Origin: Ixodes scapularis
Taxonomy: Eukaryota > Arthropoda > Arachnida > Ixodida > Ixodidae
Reading direction: 5' to 3'
NCBI RefSeq assembly: GCF_016920785.2
Contig: NW_024609839.1
Span: 19,035,085 to 19,099,084 of the forward strand
DNA length: 64,000 nucleotides
Numbering within the stretch: the stretch's first letter is position 1; each line of letters begins with the position of its first letter. The notes under the pieces were generated by a model that was not told where the DNA came from, did no database searches, and was given only the letters and a program-made list of their open reading frames with translations. The position numbers and the translations under genes are program-made. Shown here piece after piece: positions 1 through 11,625 of the stretch.

Positions 1-293
1 TTTAGAGATGGCGTGAATGCCGAAAGTACTGCGGGTTCTAGTGGAACGAGGAGGGACATCAATATTTACATCACGTAAGAGCGAACCACTGTCAAATACG
101 CTATTTACAATTTTGTACAGAAAACCTTAGTCGCGCTCTGCTCTTGTATTGGTCAATGGTATCAACCAAATCTTATTAAGCAGAAAAGTGTAGTCAAAAT
201 AGAAACGGTGTTGGAAGTAGCGATCATAAACGATGCGTATTGCTTGTGCTGCACATTTTCAACGGTCATTGCTCGTGTTCTTGTTAACGAATT

Positions 294-960
294 CTATGCC
301 ACAGAACCGAACTCAAGCCTAGACCTAACTAGGGCACAAACTAAACGAATTATGGAGGCCGGGTTCTTGAATGGCTGAGTAATACGGCTTATAACACCCA
401 ACATTATCGCCACCCTACCAACAATAAACGACACGTGAGCAGTAAACTTGAATGCAATATTCAGATACACGCCAAGGTTTTTTCCAGCAGGTGCACGCTT
501 GATTGTCACTCCGTCTATAATGTAATCATAGTGTACTATACTGCGATGCCTGCAGAAAGTCACTGCATTTGTTTTCAGGGGATTCAGTGATAAGCTGTTC
601 GGTGAACACTACTGGACAACACGTACGACATCATGTTGCAGAACATGACAGTCAACAAGAAACTTTACACGAATGAAAAGCTTGATGTCATCAGCAAACA
701 TCAGTAACTCACCACTATCTACACAGGCAGCTAGATCGTGAACGAATATTAAGAACAAAAGGACGCGAAGAATAGATCCTTGAGGGACACCAGATGTTGA
801 GAAAAAAAGGTTGAAATAACTGTTATGAATACGAACACTGTTTGGACAAGAGGATAAGTAAATTTCGAACCAGTTACACAGCTCTGAACAACAATACTTA
901 AGACACTCGGGACAGTAATACTTAGGAATAGGCGTCCTGGTGGTTTAATGGTCATAGGAG
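294..960 (-). pseudogene. Jockey-like LINE reverse transcriptase fragment
   Basis: This is a broken piece of a non-LTR retrotransposon reverse transcriptase read on the minus strand. Translating in shifting frames shows, in order, an RT motif with GVPQGS near 775-800, the catalytic FADDIK box near 680-704, and the post-catalytic part with an LGVYL motif in the longest open stretch (294-563, 89 residues). The thumb-like end reads ALVRSRLEFGSV, usual for Jockey/CR1-type elements. No single frame covers all of it, so it holds frameshifts and is 5' truncated; the endonuclease part is absent. It makes no functional protein as it stands. Clade is uncertain. Confidence 0.7.
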
Positions 961-1879
961 ATTAAAATTTACCAGAAACTCCTTTCAAATATCTATTTAA
1001 AATAATTTATTACAACAAAAAGGGTGGTACTAATGGGGTATAAAACATGTCATAGAAGTCACCCAAGTGCAGGGATGTGGATGTCGAATTTACTTGAAAA
1101 ACGCATCTGTTCAACCGAATAAAAATATGTCCATCAAGTGTTGTCTGGCATTCGACGAGCTGAACTTGTTGAGTCACTTCTCCTGACCGTTCAATTCAAT
1201 TTCCCAAATGTTTGGGGACGGCAGGTGTCAGACATCCCATGACGGATCTGTCACCTATTGAACATCCTGAATATGTTGTAAGAATGTCCGAACAGCAAAA
1301 AAATGTTTATTCGCTAAGTTTATAAACATTTAAAATTCCGTTAATGAAGACTTTAGCAGGGCTGATAGTTGAAAACATTTTTGACTCGGCCTTGGATGGA
1401 CCATCGAAATATATTTGAAGTTTTTAATTAATTTAAAAAAATCAAACTAGTAGGCTCTTTTGATTTCTCTTTTTTACATTATCTGCGCAACTACAGGGGG
1501 TTTCAGCGTAGCGTGGCACTATCTACCTGTCGTCGTAGGAGAGAACTTGCCGATATCTTATTTTTTTTTACAAACTTGTCCACGACGTCACTGATTGCAC
1601 AGTATTGACGTTGAGACTGCTCTTAAAACTTCCTCTAAAAATAACAAGGCACAATACGTTCTTCTTCAATGGGCGTCTGCGTAACCTCCCTGATCCTATG
1701 CCCAGATTGGTGCAGACGTGTAATTCCTCTTTTTTTGAAACACTCGATATATTTAACAATATTACGCTGCAGTTTGTAAAAACTTTAAAGATCATCACTG
1801 AAGTTTGAACTGTATGCACTAACTCGCGGTGTTCACACCCGAATTCCATACTTTGGATTTCTTTTTTTTTCTATCTAAC
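961..1879. other. AT-rich stretch without recognised gene
   Basis: Short open frames on both strands (1568-1849 minus, 1605-1808 plus) overlap one another and show no motif. Nothing supported here. Confidence 0.4.
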
Positions 1880-2136
1880 GATTGGTAGGGGCTGTAGTGC
1901 CATCAAGGTTATAGTGTGTTATGACTTTGTGTTTACTCTTGTAAACTTTAAGTGCATTTTTGTTTTAGGGCTTGTACGTTGTTTGTGTTGTCTGGACTAT
2001 TGATTTATACCATTTTATACCTGATATGTTTATTCAGTGCACCTGGACCAAGACCGTAAGGTTGTTCCTAGGCACATGAATAAAAACATTGATTGATTGA
2101 TGGATTGAATGACTGATTGATTGATTGATTGATTGG
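1880..2136 (+). mobile_element. LINE 3' end with GATT microsatellite tail
   Basis: The stretch ends in ATGAATAAAAACATT followed by a run of GATT/TTGA units (about 2088-2136). A 3' untranslated region ending in such short tandem repeats is typical of CR1/RTE-type LINEs. No coding part remains upstream that can be recognised, so this is probably a heavily 5'-truncated insertion. Confidence 0.45.
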
Positions 2137-4589
2137 TTATGAACAACAGCGCTCAGAGAACAATAGCACACGCCGGACACGCACCCAAGAGGCACACAGA
2201 GCTGACTTGCGACTCAATTTTATTTTGGGGTCCTGCGCGAGGAATTACGATTGAAAAACTGCTTCGTGTTCGTCTTCGCGAAACGCGCAACAATATTTTC
2301 TGTAAATCACTGGCCTCTCAACTCTCCACGTGTCAAAAAGTATAGCTCTTTGTTGCATACCATCAAGGTGGCTCCCTGACAAATGCATGTTTAAGCCGTG
2401 CAATTCTTTCTGCCTCAATGATCTCTCTAGTAAGCTTCTGGCTACTTGTACCTATAATAGAACTTCGCCTAAATTAAGCCTCACAACAGCAACCGCGAAA
2501 GTGTAGACATAAATGGCCGGATATTACTTTGTGTCTATTATAGTAATATTCTCCTTACCGTTAATTCAAGCAATGCCCATTTTGCCCTCTATATTTCTTG
2601 CCACATTGAAGAGGAAAACAATAAACTACATTTTCTGTGGAAGAAAACATTCTGCGGTGTCTTTTTTTACAGCGTACTTGTGGGTTGATATCGGTATTAA
2701 CTGTTTTGCTTAAAATGAGCAGCTTTTAGGGGCCGAAATAAGTACAGTTGAAGTTTCTCGGTTCCGACTTTCTTTTCAGCCGACGGGAAAAGTGTTGAAT
2801 ATAAGGCATGATTACCACTTTTTTTTTTGTCCTTCCCTTAACTGCCTGTCAGCATCACCCCCTTGTTTTATAATTTTCAGGATGTTTACAGCCACAGTAA
2901 TATAATGCTGGCATGATTTCGTCGAGGCCTTTTTAAGGCCAACATTGACCATGCCATTGACTAGTTGACTAATTATCGGCCCTTCCAATGGTTTCTATTT
3001 TCTAGGGTATAATGTTCTGCAAAGTAATTTGGTGCTTGAGGACTCCCCACGTCATCACATGCAGTCTTCCCGTGCCCCGTAGCTGAAAAAAACCTGCTTA
3101 GTCCCCAGTTCTCTTTTTGCCATCTCGTACAGTTAAAACCCAGTTTTGAAATGACTGGCCGCCCCATCGGAGATGTGGAAAAGTTTTGTAAATGTCAAAT
3201 TGTTTTATTGCAGCCACGCTTCAAAAGCGCCCAGAGTGAACACTGCGTGTGCTCTATCATGCACGATGTCGTCGCTGACGACTCCGAAGCTGCAAGTATT
3301 TCGGTTCGTTGTTGCGACGCAGGTGAATAGGGACACCATTTGGTTCTTCCACAGTAAGCCTTGTGCCACTCGCGGAAGAACGAAGCTCTAGTATTCCGCA
3401 AAGTAAAAATGCAATACAAAAGTACGAGCCTTAAGATGCGACATTTCTAAGCTTGCAGCAAGCCGCTCAGCACGTCAGATGAAAGAACGGTGGAGGTACT
3501 TTTTTACGGTAGTTCTGAGCTCATTGCAAAAAGCGTGACTTCCATTTGTTTCTTTATCAGTTAGTCGAATTCCCACAGTGCCATTTCAATTTCTTAGTCG
3601 TCCTTGATTGAAAATGAAGAAAGGGTGTAACCATCTCCTTTTGGACACACATTGCAGGTAAGCAAAACACACTTCTCAATTGGTTTAGCACACAGGCAAA
3701 GTTTATAAATGTCCTCGAGACATAATCCCTGGCCGCCTACGTTTGCTATTGCTGCCAGGCGGAGAGAGGTTTGCACAATAAATTTAGACACTCATCGTGC
3801 ACTGGGCGTTTTATTACCCATTTGGGTCGGAGTGAGTAACTTTGTTAGCCCAATCTCGATGTGTGGACGAGCCGCCTTCATGTTCTTGAACATCCAGCGT
3901 AAGTTGTTAGGAAGCTTTGTTGCGATGTAGAGTTTTCTTTCCATCAGAATAAGCACGTAAAATCGTTTTTGCTGGTGATTTCTCTTGAATAATCCTTAGC
4001 GCCCTACGTGTAGTGTTTCATGGCAAGCTCAAGATACTTGCTGCGTATGGAGTGACTTTGATGAGAGAACGACTGCCCAAACAGCTTTCTGTTTTTTTCA
4101 GTCTCGACACGTCAAGAAGGTGCATTGTTACTTCAGAAATCAGAGCCAAAATTTCCTTTGTCAGCCCGGGAGTCAACAGGGTCCATTTTTGACACTTCCT
4201 GGACGGACGAGCTGTTCACGTGAGCGGTCTTCAAGTAGCAGCATAGTTAACGCAAGTTTAATTCTAATGCCGCTGTTCAGCAGTGTGAGTTGTCTTGTAA
4301 AAGTCACTCAACGTTCGGCCGATCTTCTTTGAAAAATCTTTCGCTGCTTAGGCTTGTTTTCGTCTAAAATAATTGTCGCTAAGTTTTCTTGTTGTTTTTT
4401 TTAAATGAAAGTTTCAAGGTGAAACGCTGACGTTCGCTGCACTGAAGACCTCTATTACGTCTTGGGCAATCACTTTCTCGTGTGGAACTTGGACTTCATT
4501 TGGTGACCGTCACACGGAGTCTAGCGTTCCGACAAAATAATAAAGATTACTGTGAATATTGCGAAGCAGTTTAATTTTACTTTTATTAT
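2137..4589. other. No recognisable gene
   Basis: AT-rich DNA with scattered short open frames (longest about 73 codons). No splice-bounded exon, tRNA or repeat could be supported by eye. Confidence 0.4.
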
Positions 4590-6830
4590 TTTATTGTTAC
4601 TACCGGCAGCCGTGGGGAGCCAAGGTAGGAAATACACATCGATCAAGGTTTACGATAAAGCAAGCACAAAGTGTGGTAGCGCAGCAAAAACAACAACAAA
4701 AGAACACATCCCATATATAATCAGGAACAAACGAAGAGAAAAACAAAATTTTTAAGGGGTGTCAAGGCCTCAAAACTCTGGTAATTAGTTTATCAAGGCG
4801 AGAAGCAATGTTCAAGAGTTTGAAGAGAGAATACGTTGGGGTAACGCGTTCCAGGCCCGGATAGTACGAGGGAAACAAGAGTATTTGTAACAGTCAGTCT
4901 TGCACTTTATTTCAGGGATCGATTTACTGTATTTATTTTGGGACCCTGGACGTGTTCAAGTGAAAGTTATCTTGGTAATCTAAGTGTCAGTTCCCATTGA
5001 TTAAATTAAAAATAAATTTCAGTCGATATATCTTTCTAAGTGTTTGTAAAAGCGGAATGCAGGCCTCTATATAAAGCTCCGATATTAAGGTGTTTCTGCC
5101 ACACTTATTAAATATAAATCTTGATGCCTTCTTTTAAACCACTTTTAAATTGTTAATATTAGATTTTGTGCAATAATCGCACACAGCGTTGGCATACTCG
5201 AGTGACCTAACAAACATTTTGTACGCAGTTTGTTTCGTTATTCTCGAGCAGTCCTTCAGTCTCTTTTTTTAATGTCCATAATTTATTCATTGCTTTTAGG
5301 GAGATAAAATTAATATGCGAGTGGCAACGTCGATCTGAAGTTAAGATTATTCCTAGGTATTTGTGTTCCCATACCGTTTTATATTCTGCTCCTTGAAGAG
5401 TGTAATTAAAATTCAGTGGGTTTCTCTTTCTTATTATCGCCATATGTGCTCCTTTTCGGTTATTGAGAGACATTTTCCAATCATCACACCATACTGAAAT
5501 CTACTCTATACTTCTGTTTAAGACTTGCACTGTTCCCTGAGAAACTCCGCATTATACTCTTGATGTAGATGAGGGGGAATCCTGTAGTAGTACAAATTGT
5601 TTGTTGCTATCTAAATATTCTTTTAACCATTTTAAAAGGTTTCCATTGTTTAATGAGGATCTCAGGTGGTGGTGTAGCTTTCCGTGATGGACGCGGTCAA
5701 ACGCCTTTGGAAAATGTATAAAATTACGTCCGTCTGATATCCGGAGTCAATTGACATTGCGAAATTATTCACAGTGAGTACCAGCTGCGTAACTATAGAT
5801 AGATTGCGTCTGAAACCAAGTTGACCTTGATTAAAATAGTTATTCTCTTCGAGATACGAGCCAATATGCCTCAACGAAATGCACTGAATCAATTTTGCAC
5901 TGCTGTTCAAAATTGACACCGGGCGGTGGTAATTGCCGCAATAGGAATCTCCTGCTTTAAAGATTGGAACTATTACATGCAGTTTTCCTATCGTCAGGAT
6001 TTGGCTTAATTCAATTGATTTATTAAAAATTCCTAGCAAGCAATTTGAGCAAGATTCCACATACCATCTCAAGAATATGTTTGGAATTATATATGGTCAC
6101 TAGGGTAGGGCCAGCTTGAACTTGGAAACGAGCAGACGGCTCGAGAACTTGGGAGCTGGCCCTATCTTTGTAATGCACCAACTAGCTCAACTTAAGAATA
6201 TATAGGCCCTACCGATTTTTTAGTACCAAGGTTAAGCAATACAGCAGAGATGCCTTCTTTAGACATTGCAACATTCGGAAAGCTTTTCTCTAAGAATTCT
6301 ATTCTTGGATTTTGATTAATATCCGTATTATACACTGATGAGAAGAATTCGTTGAATGAGCGGGCCCTTTCTAATGGGTCATCAATCTCTGTTCCGTTCT
6401 GTGTTATGGTATTATTTGCTGTTTTGATTTAATCTTACATCGCCAAAATTTCCTAGGATCGGACGTCAAACATTTACCTATAGTCACATTATGGAATTAT
6501 TGTTTTGACTCCTGAATCATTGACCTTATTTGCCGTAGAAGTTGTGTTGCACTAGGTTTGTCGTTTCTTTGGTTTTGAATTATAATTCTGCTCATTTTAC
6601 GTTTGAAATGCAAAACCTCCCGATAAATCAAAGGATTATTTTCCCGTATTTGTTTGCCACATGTCGGAATAAACCTTTCTATACAGTAGAGAACGGAATT
6701 CTCAAATGACAGACACAAATCGTTAATACCTAACGCACGTTCACTTTGTTCACAGAAGCTGTCAAATGATAATTCGAGGTGATCTAAAACGCCTTCGTCC
6801 AGTGCTCTAGTGTAGTAAGAAACTTTTGAC
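4590..6830 (-). pseudogene. CR1-like LINE ORF2 remnant
   Basis: A decayed CR1-like ORF2 on the minus strand. From upstream to downstream: the linker between endonuclease and RT (6497-6718; a charged segment with PLIYREVLHFKRK), RT motifs with VVPIFKAGD and GFRRNLS followed by a degraded catalytic aspartate region (5662-6072), the post-catalytic palm with EHKYLGIIL (5207-5473), and the C-terminal end (a PRTI block near 4850). The stretch carrying motif B and the YADD box is missing between about 5480 and 5650, an internal deletion. The RT is also split by a 115-bp insertion (6079-6193). Several frames are used, so it is dead. Endonuclease and ORF1 are not found. Confidence 0.75.
6079..6193. 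mobile_element. 115-bp insertion with 8-bp duplication
   Basis: Inside the CR1-like RT, AAGAATAT occurs at 6071-6078 and again at 6194-6201, and the RT reading resumes across it, so the 115 bp between look like an insertion with an 8-bp target duplication. It holds an internal inverted repeat built on GGGCCAGCT / AGCTGGCCC and ends in a 20-bp word, ACCAACTAGCTCAACTTAAG, that recurs at 25,342. Confidence 0.5.
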
Positions 6831-6839
6831 TAATCGGAC

Positions 6840-7380
6840 TGTTTTTTTAGAATAAAGTTCTCCGGCACATTCACACCAAGTGGGAATTTGTCAACAAACA
6901 ATGCCGTACTCGTTGACGGATGCTGCTGGTTCGGCAGGTAGTAGTTGTTTCAGTAATCCGGTGTCTAGATCAGAGAACTGGCGAAAGCGTCGGTCGTATT
7001 CGATTTTTACTTCGTGCCTCTTGGTGTAATCAGGGCAAGGATGTCTGCCTCTGCTAAAGATGTCTGCCATCTTAAGCGCTCCGAGGTAAAAATTGACCAG
7101 CCCAACAGGCGCTCATCGACCCTCTAACTTGGGGATGACTTTCGGTGGCAATCCGAAGAGAGGAGGAAAGTGCGGTGAAATTCCATGGTCCCCTGTATCC
7201 CTTTCGCCAAGGATTCACTTCACCTTCAATAAAGAACATTACCTGGATATTTTCATGTGCCTTCGGGAGCTTATCTTTGCTTGTTCATGAATGGATGTCT
7301 TTCGCCTAGATATCTTAACGAGCCTTTTTGTGGTATTTGTATTTGGTATTGCTGTGAGCGCAGCTGACTAAGTAGGCAGC
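6840..7380. other. No recognisable gene
   Basis: Short overlapping frames only; no motif or repeat seen. Confidence 0.35.
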
Positions 7381-7455
7381 GCGCTCGTGGCCTAACGATT
7401 ATCGCGCGTGTCTTCCACGCAGAAAGCCAGGGTTCGACTCCTGGCCGCGGGTACG
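7381..7455 (+). tRNA. tRNA-like sequence, probably a SINE head or relic
   Basis: GTGGCCTAACGATTA resembles a pol III A box, and GGGTTCGACTCCTGG near 7430-7445 is a good B box with a T-arm stem. A GCGTG..CACGC stem sits where the anticodon arm would be, but its loop is too short for a normal tRNA and the acceptor arm does not pair well. It is therefore more likely a tRNA-derived SINE head or tRNA relic (closest by eye to a Glu-type tRNA) than a working tRNA gene. Confidence 0.4.
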
Positions 7456-8836
7456 CATTTTCGTTGACTCTAAGGTAATGTTATGGTAAATTCGAGAGCC
7501 GTACTGATTCGAACGTTTTACACGCCGAACCTTCCACGCCGATTTATCCAGAAGCCCACGCGTGTACAAAAGGGGCTCCGCGCGGCCAGCCGGAATAAGC
7601 CTCGCCCCAGCGCTCGATCCTGCGGTTTCGCCGACATCGACGCCCGCGGCACTCTGCTGTTTTCTTTTGTTGTTCCCTTCTTGTTTTGTTTGTTTTGGGC
7701 ACAAGTTCGCCCCATTAAACTTTTAGATTATTCAGTTATTACCGCCTCATTCATTGTGATTCGTGACAGTATTTTAGTTTTTCTGGTATTTGTGGTTAGT
7801 ATTTTAGTGCACCACAGTGGAGACTGAAAAGTTGTTTGTGGACACAGAAAATAAAAAAAAATATTATTAATATTAGTATTAATATTAAAATTAATATTAT
7901 TATTATTAAAGCTGCGGGTAAACTTCATTCAATTACATGGGCTGCATTGTCACCGAAAAGCTTTCGCAAGTTAGTTTTTCGCCCTCTTGGTTTTATTAAA
8001 CAGTGAATAACAAACTGAGATGAGATAACAGATATCTGGACAGCATAAAACCTGTCAGCGAAACATAACGAAAGGGAAAGGCGATGACGCGGTACCAGAG
8101 CTTTAGCTCTAGTAGCGCTTTTTGGACTATAGCTTCTTCCTATCATGTGCATATTTCACAATATGATAGTCGTTTCTTATCTTCTTCATAGTTAACGTGT
8201 CCTTACTAAGTAGTAAATAAACAGTCACAACAGCTATCTAACGAGAGAATACGACACTCCTAGAGGTTAGAAAGGCTGGCGGCATGTCTATGTCCCTCTC
8301 GGCTCGTTGTTGCCCTTTCGTTCCCACTTTCCGTCGAAGAGAAAGATTCAATTCAGCTTATGAGAGCCTTGAAGGTACTTATATCTCAACAGGAAAAACG
8401 AAAATATAAAAAGGTGAAATTAGCGAAGGCGTGTACATTGCAGACAAGTGTAAACAAGCGCCGAAGCAGTGTGACGCTACCAGAACTGCTAGTTTAACCC
8501 CATATCATTCTTCGAGGTTTGGAACGTACGTTTGGTTTCGCAAACATAGATGTGCCAATAATATATATGGAGATTGGGAGGTTTCAACAAATCTAGCTTC
8601 GCTTTCGTGTAAAGGAAGTTTGTTTCAAGAAAGAAAAATACGAACACGCTTATCTTCTAGATTGACGAGCTCGTCGGGCTGTTGCTTTGAACTGTATTTC
8701 CATCACAATTGCTCAATAATCTGAGGGAAAACTTTTTGAACGTCGTATATATGTTCGTAAACCTCATATAACATACTATTATTATTTAAGACAGTTTCTA
8801 ATAATTTAAGAGTATTTCCATTTCTGTAGCTTGCCG
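7456..8836. other. No gene; AT-rich simple repeat inside
   Basis: Contains an ATT/TAAT-type simple repeat at about 7847-7912. The 114-codon frame at 7483-7827 has no recognisable domain, and its mirrored minus frames are equally long, so it is not called. Confidence 0.4.
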
Positions 8837-9038
8837 TACTTCGTTCACCCCTAAGCTGACAGTGCGGTGAGTGCTACGCGCTCGCAGGACCAATCAGCAG
8901 CTTCCATTTGATCACCGTACTCTGGCTGTCCGCGCGTAGTTATTGGCGGAATGCTGATCACGTGGCACAAAGGAGGTGTGACTGGACGAACGAGAAAGTA
9001 GCTTCCACCGCACTTTCAACTTCGGAGTGAACGGAATA
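8837..9038. mobile_element. Short inverted-repeat element (MITE-like), copy 1
   Basis: The ends are inverted repeats of about 33 bp with few mismatches: the left begins TACTTCGTTCACCCCTAAGC, and the reverse complement of the right begins TATTCCGTTCACTCCGAAGT. The two arms both run into AGTGCGGTG. Length is 202 bp with no coding capacity. A second, diverged copy with the same left terminus lies at 45,308-45,480. No target duplication could be fixed. Confidence 0.55.
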
Positions 9039-10133
9039 TAAGTTAGAAAACTGAACGTCTGGTACAACCCCTTACCATATTATTTGATAAATACTATTAA
9101 TGTATAAGTTTCACCGACCTGTGTGTGCACTGGAAATCAATAAAAATATGATACTGTTACAAAATAACAAACATTGAAGTAAAATAGTGAACTGTCAGAG
9201 GCAATGCTTCGTAGGACGGAAGTTCAAATTTGTCCTATTTTTAAACGGACTGCTTAGTATGACGAAACGATATATGTCAGAGAAGATTTATAGAATATTT
9301 ACAAACACATAAACAGCTTTTTATAAAAATAAATTAAAATAAATAAACAACACTTTTTTAAATGTTCTTGAATTTTCAATTTTTAGCTTTTCTTTTTAAG
9401 TTTACAGCGTTGTTTCTTTTATATAAACTACACTTGAATTAACAACATTATAATATTTAAATAGGCGTAGGTGTAAACGTTCATTTGATATGTTTTTTAT
9501 GTCTTAAATAATGGCACATCGAAAGCTAGCTCGATTCAAACTTGCCCATTATTTTCAAGGGTGCACGATTGAAAAATGTTTATTTAATAAATAAAAATCT
9601 GGCTTTTAGAGAATTTCAGCCCTCGTATACAAAATCTCAAAGCGTATTAAAAAAAAAGTTAGTATGGCTGTAAAAAAAACCTGAACGTTTCGAGACTCCA
9701 AAATGAAAAACGCAAAAATCGCAAGAAACCTCCTGCCCTTTCGAAACCCACAACTCGAGATCAAAAAGATTTCCGTAGTTCTAATTTGAAGTTTCTTCTA
9801 GTCACAGATTTCAACCAACATAGTTTTTTTTTCTAAATTTTAATGATCCCATTATTGTTTCTTCTACGATTTTAGATGAAATCATCCAGTTTTCAGTTTC
9901 AGTTTTGCGGTGGAGAACGGTTCGCCAGCGTCATGCCGCAGCTATGTCCTGATATCGCCTCAATGGCTGTCTCAGAGACACCGGCCAGGACCAAGGCGAT
10001 TATTCTGACTCTTTTAAAGGGGCACGGAAACGAAAAGTTAAATATTCAAATTTCGTTCGGAAATCAGTAAAGCATGACGAATAATAAGCGTAAATAATAA
10101 TCGCACGTTTGTAATTTGAACGACTGTTCGAAA
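9039..10133. other. AT-rich stretch, no gene recognised
   Basis: Very AT-rich. A 64-codon frame at 9876-10070 is not recognised. Confidence 0.35.
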
Positions 10134-10171
10134 TACAAAGTAATTCGAACCGTCGTTCGAATTACTTTGTA
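10134..10171. repeat. 17-bp perfect inverted repeat
   Basis: Arms TACAAAGTAATTCGAAC and its exact complement, separated by CGTC. The TTCGAAC word is repeated again just upstream. Confidence 0.7.
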
Positions 10172-11154
10172 CGTCCTAATTTAATACTGACCTCATGACT
10201 GCCATCAAGGAAAAGGGTGTGTTGTATCTGTGTTGCTATCGGGCAACAAAAGCATAGAAGTTTGAGCGCAGTTTCAAAGTCCTCGGAACCAAGACACTGC
10301 GATCATTAGGCCTGCTAAACTACACTACTTTCAGTAAACGTTTTATAAATTATGATCGAATGCACGCGAAACATAGAAGTTCAATAACTTTTTGAGATGA
10401 CGCGGAAATAAAAAAAATTCCAGCTTGACTCTCTTCAGCAACATTTTGGTTCATACCTTCAATCAGTTGTCAACGACTTTAACAAGTTTTTCGCTGCTTC
10501 ATCGGGCATTGCAAGTGATGATCATTTCGCATTGTTCAGGCCCAGTCCTAATAAAGGTACAGCCACGTCAGCGTTTCTTCCTCTCCTCACATTGCGCTCC
10601 ATTTGGTTTCCTTAAAATGATATAAGTCTCTGGTATTAATGGAATTCGTATTGATGACCTTCGCCGCAACATTATATATACTGAATACGAGCTTTTTACT
10701 AAAGTTAATGAGATCCTTGGTTTCGGTGTAATTACCCGTGATAAAGAGACCGTTCTTGTTAAATCAACTTTGAAAGGAGGAACTCCTGAAAATACTGGAA
10801 TGTTATCGCATAGCCTCCATCTTCTCTTGCGCCGGGGAAATTTTAAGAAAGCATCTGCATATTCGGATTGCCGCCTTCACACAAAAGTTGAACCTTCTGA
10901 CGCCAATCTAATACTGCATTGCCAAAGGGAGAAGCACCTAACCTCTGGTTGAAGTCTTTTCTGACCTCTTACACCGGCGTTCTGCACAAACCTGTTATCG
11001 ATGTGCCATTTCTTTATGCTGCAGAGGCCTTCCTAAAATGCAGAACTACGCCTTTTCGTGCACCATTTGTTTTCTTACTCCAAAATTTCTTTCTCTAGCG
11101 TTCTCAAATTGTATCTACAGGAAACTTCAAACGCGATCGAGTTTGTTGAAGGCT
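10172..11154. other. Degraded region, no gene recognised
   Basis: Only short broken frames. Its position directly before an RT motif suggests part of it may be decayed LINE coding sequence, but no motif could be read. Confidence 0.3.
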
Positions 11155-11260
11155 GGTGTGCCACGGGGATCGTGTTTCTCTCCTCTGCTATTTAATACTT
11201 TTCTTAATCACATCTCCACGGCTTTCTCCCTGCAAAAATTTCCGGACTGCGGGCGATACG
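11155..11260 (+). pseudogene. LINE reverse transcriptase fragment cut by the gypsy LTR
   Basis: The plus-strand frame reads GVPRGSCFSPLLFN, the RT motif-B region of a non-LTR element, and stops just where the catalytic YADD box would follow, because the gypsy LTR begins at about 11,261. This is the host sequence of the gypsy insertion. The rest of the RT is not found after the 3' LTR at 27,363, so the flank was rearranged or deleted. Confidence 0.55.
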
Positions 11261-11365
11261 TGTTGTATGGGTGATACAAAAAGCGGGCAACAGCCAGCGC
11301 GCGCTCGTGCGTCTCGCGGCACTGTTCCTGGGCGCCATATCTATCTGAACCAGCGTACCGCTGCA
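11261..11365 (+). repeat. Partial 5' LTR of the gypsy element
   Basis: About 105 bp closely match the first part of the 3' LTR: both begin TGTTG(T/A)ATGGGTGATACAA and share the block CGCGCTCGTGCGTCTCGCGG. After 11,365 the sequence jumps to RT coding, so the rest of the LTR, the primer site and gag are deleted. Confidence 0.75.
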
Positions 11366-11549
11366 TAGGAGGACAAGAGCGTCCGAATCGAGGAAGAAAA
11401 GTACGAGTTCTTGAAGGCAAGTCTGAACTTCCTGGGGCACCAAGTCAGCGAGCAAGGGGTAGCTGCTTTGGTAAAAAACGTGCAAGCGATCTTCGATGCA
11501 CCTAAACCGCGAGCCTCAAAACAGTTAAGGTCGTTTCTGGGAATGGTGA
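11366..11549 (+). pseudogene. Gypsy RT C-terminal segment (before the LINE)
   Basis: The frame reads KYEFLKASLNFLGHQVSEQG and runs on to a SKQLRSFLGM motif, the end of a gypsy RT palm and start of the connection domain (the FLGH and FLG motifs are typical). The reading is cut at 11,549 by the minus-strand LINE and resumes at 16,038. Confidence 0.75.
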
Positions 11550-11625
11550 TGATGATGATGAATAAACCTTTATTTATCGAGCATCAGGTGCAGATGTTAG
11601 GGCACCCGCCCGGTGGAGGGCATCC

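Noticed and set aside
11204..11485. 93- and 70-codon minus-strand frames
   Set aside because: They run across the junction of the LTR fragment and gypsy RT on the non-coding strand; shadow frames.
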